Position numbers and translations under genes: made by a program
The notes under the pieces: generated by a model
Databases searched by the model: none
The model's input: only the letters and a program-made list of their open reading frames with translations
What the model was told of the DNA's origin: nothing
Shown: positions 63,809-64,000 of the stretch, piece by piece
Position numbering within the stretch: position 1 is the stretch's first letter
Layout of the letters: every line of letters begins with the position of its first letter
NCBI GenBank assembly: GCA_021740915.1
Contig: JAIOYW010000004.1
Location: 212,473 to 276,472 of the forward strand
Direction of reading: 5' to 3'
Source: Ignavibacteriales bacterium
Lineage (GTDB): Bacteria > Bacteroidota > Ignavibacteria > Ignavibacteriales > Melioribacteraceae
DNA length: 64,000 bases

Positions 63809-64000
63809 TCATCTGTTCATATCCGACCCATATAGTTCTTCACTCTTAAGCAGTTTTGATTTTTTCTTCTTTATATCGTATTCTTCCGTAAAAAGACTAC
63901 CGCAGCAGCCCCAGGTATAAATTAATCGGGTATTGTTCTTCCACCCGGTTACCCTGTGTATTGGAGACGGTCCCTGCCCCGGTTTATACTGGTCAATACA
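63809..64000 (-). CDS. C-terminal fragment of an unknown protein cut by the right edge
   Basis: Reading the minus strand inward from the edge gives an open frame of 63 residues ending with TGA at 63809. The visible part contains GPSPIHRVTGWKNNTRLIYT followed by WGCCGSLF and a Lys-rich stretch (IKKKKSKLLKSEE). The upstream part lies outside the window. The composition (no stop, sensible residues, two adjacent cysteines) looks coding, but no family is recognised. Confidence 0.4.
   Translation of the reverse strand, partial: CIDQYKPGQGPSPIHRVTGWKNNTRLIYTWGCCGSLFTEEYDIKKKKSKLLKSEELYGSDMNR

Noticed and set aside
1..64000. CRISPR arrays, insertion sequences, tRNA or rRNA genes, prophage or attachment sites
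   Set aside because: I looked for regularly spaced repeats, transposase motifs, terminal inverted repeats, tRNA-like cloverleafs and integrase genes and recognised none. A tRNA scan and covariance-model search would be decisive.

Overview
The window looks like a chromosomal segment from a Gram-negative member of the Bacteroidetes/Chlorobi group, most likely an Ignavibacteria-type organism. This rests on four secreted proteins ending in a type IX secretion sorting domain with the NYPNPFNP-type motif typical of Ignavibacteria, lipid A genes (lpxB, lpxK), many LytS/LytTR regulators, a moderately AT-rich composition, and several Bacteroidetes-like TAnnTTTG promoter elements. The assignment is inference from sequence features; no rRNA or tRNA gene was found.

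Layout. 1-2177 (minus): ABC-2 exporter (ATPase plus a permease cut by the left edge). 2262-3983: serine beta-lactamase-like hydrolase. 4452-7417: ArsC-like protein facing a minus-strand cluster (fungal-type cytosine deaminase, CoA-binding protein, ApbE, HAD phosphatase). 7640-10614 (plus): secreted propeller protein, HAD phosphatase and crotonase. 10632-34760 (minus): a long co-directional run. Its parts are a secreted esterase with glgA, a metallophosphoesterase with RlpA, a GH2-like membrane protein, smc, a MtnX-like phosphatase, an ICMT-like protein, lpxB, a DUF374 acyltransferase, lpxK, ppdK, then after a likely terminator queA, ispD, plsY, gpsA, a CYTH protein and recG. 35003-39972 (plus): a secreted BNR-like protein and an envelope-stress cluster (PspC, two LiaF-like proteins, LytS kinase, LytTR regulator). 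40095-47402 (minus): a six-gene redox operon. 47549-53764 (minus): smaller accessory genes (AlkD-like, DUF4256, VOC lipoprotein, SDR, second LytS/LytTR pair, membrane protein, beta-barrel). 54142-63155 (plus): BatA/VWA protein, hflX, hutH and a giant secreted heparinase-like protein. The right end has a small membrane protein and a partial unknown gene.

The most notable system is the operon at 40158-47294. In transcription order it encodes a Tat-exported four-cluster ferredoxin, a NrfD/HybB-type quinone-interacting membrane protein, a cytochrome with 13 CxxCH motifs, a membrane histidine kinase with two haem-type motifs in its periplasmic sensor and a cysteine-rich (zinc-ribbon-like) insertion inside its ATPase domain, and two receiver proteins each fused to a glycine-cleavage-H-like domain. 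One GcvH-like domain keeps the lysine that is lipoylated in true GcvH; the other has glutamate there. No molybdenum or nickel catalytic subunit is present. Two inverted repeats lie just upstream and a strong terminator lies downstream. The inferred picture is a quinone-to-cytochrome electron conduit with its own redox-sensing phosphorelay, whose outputs may be lipoyl-like domains rather than DNA-binding domains.
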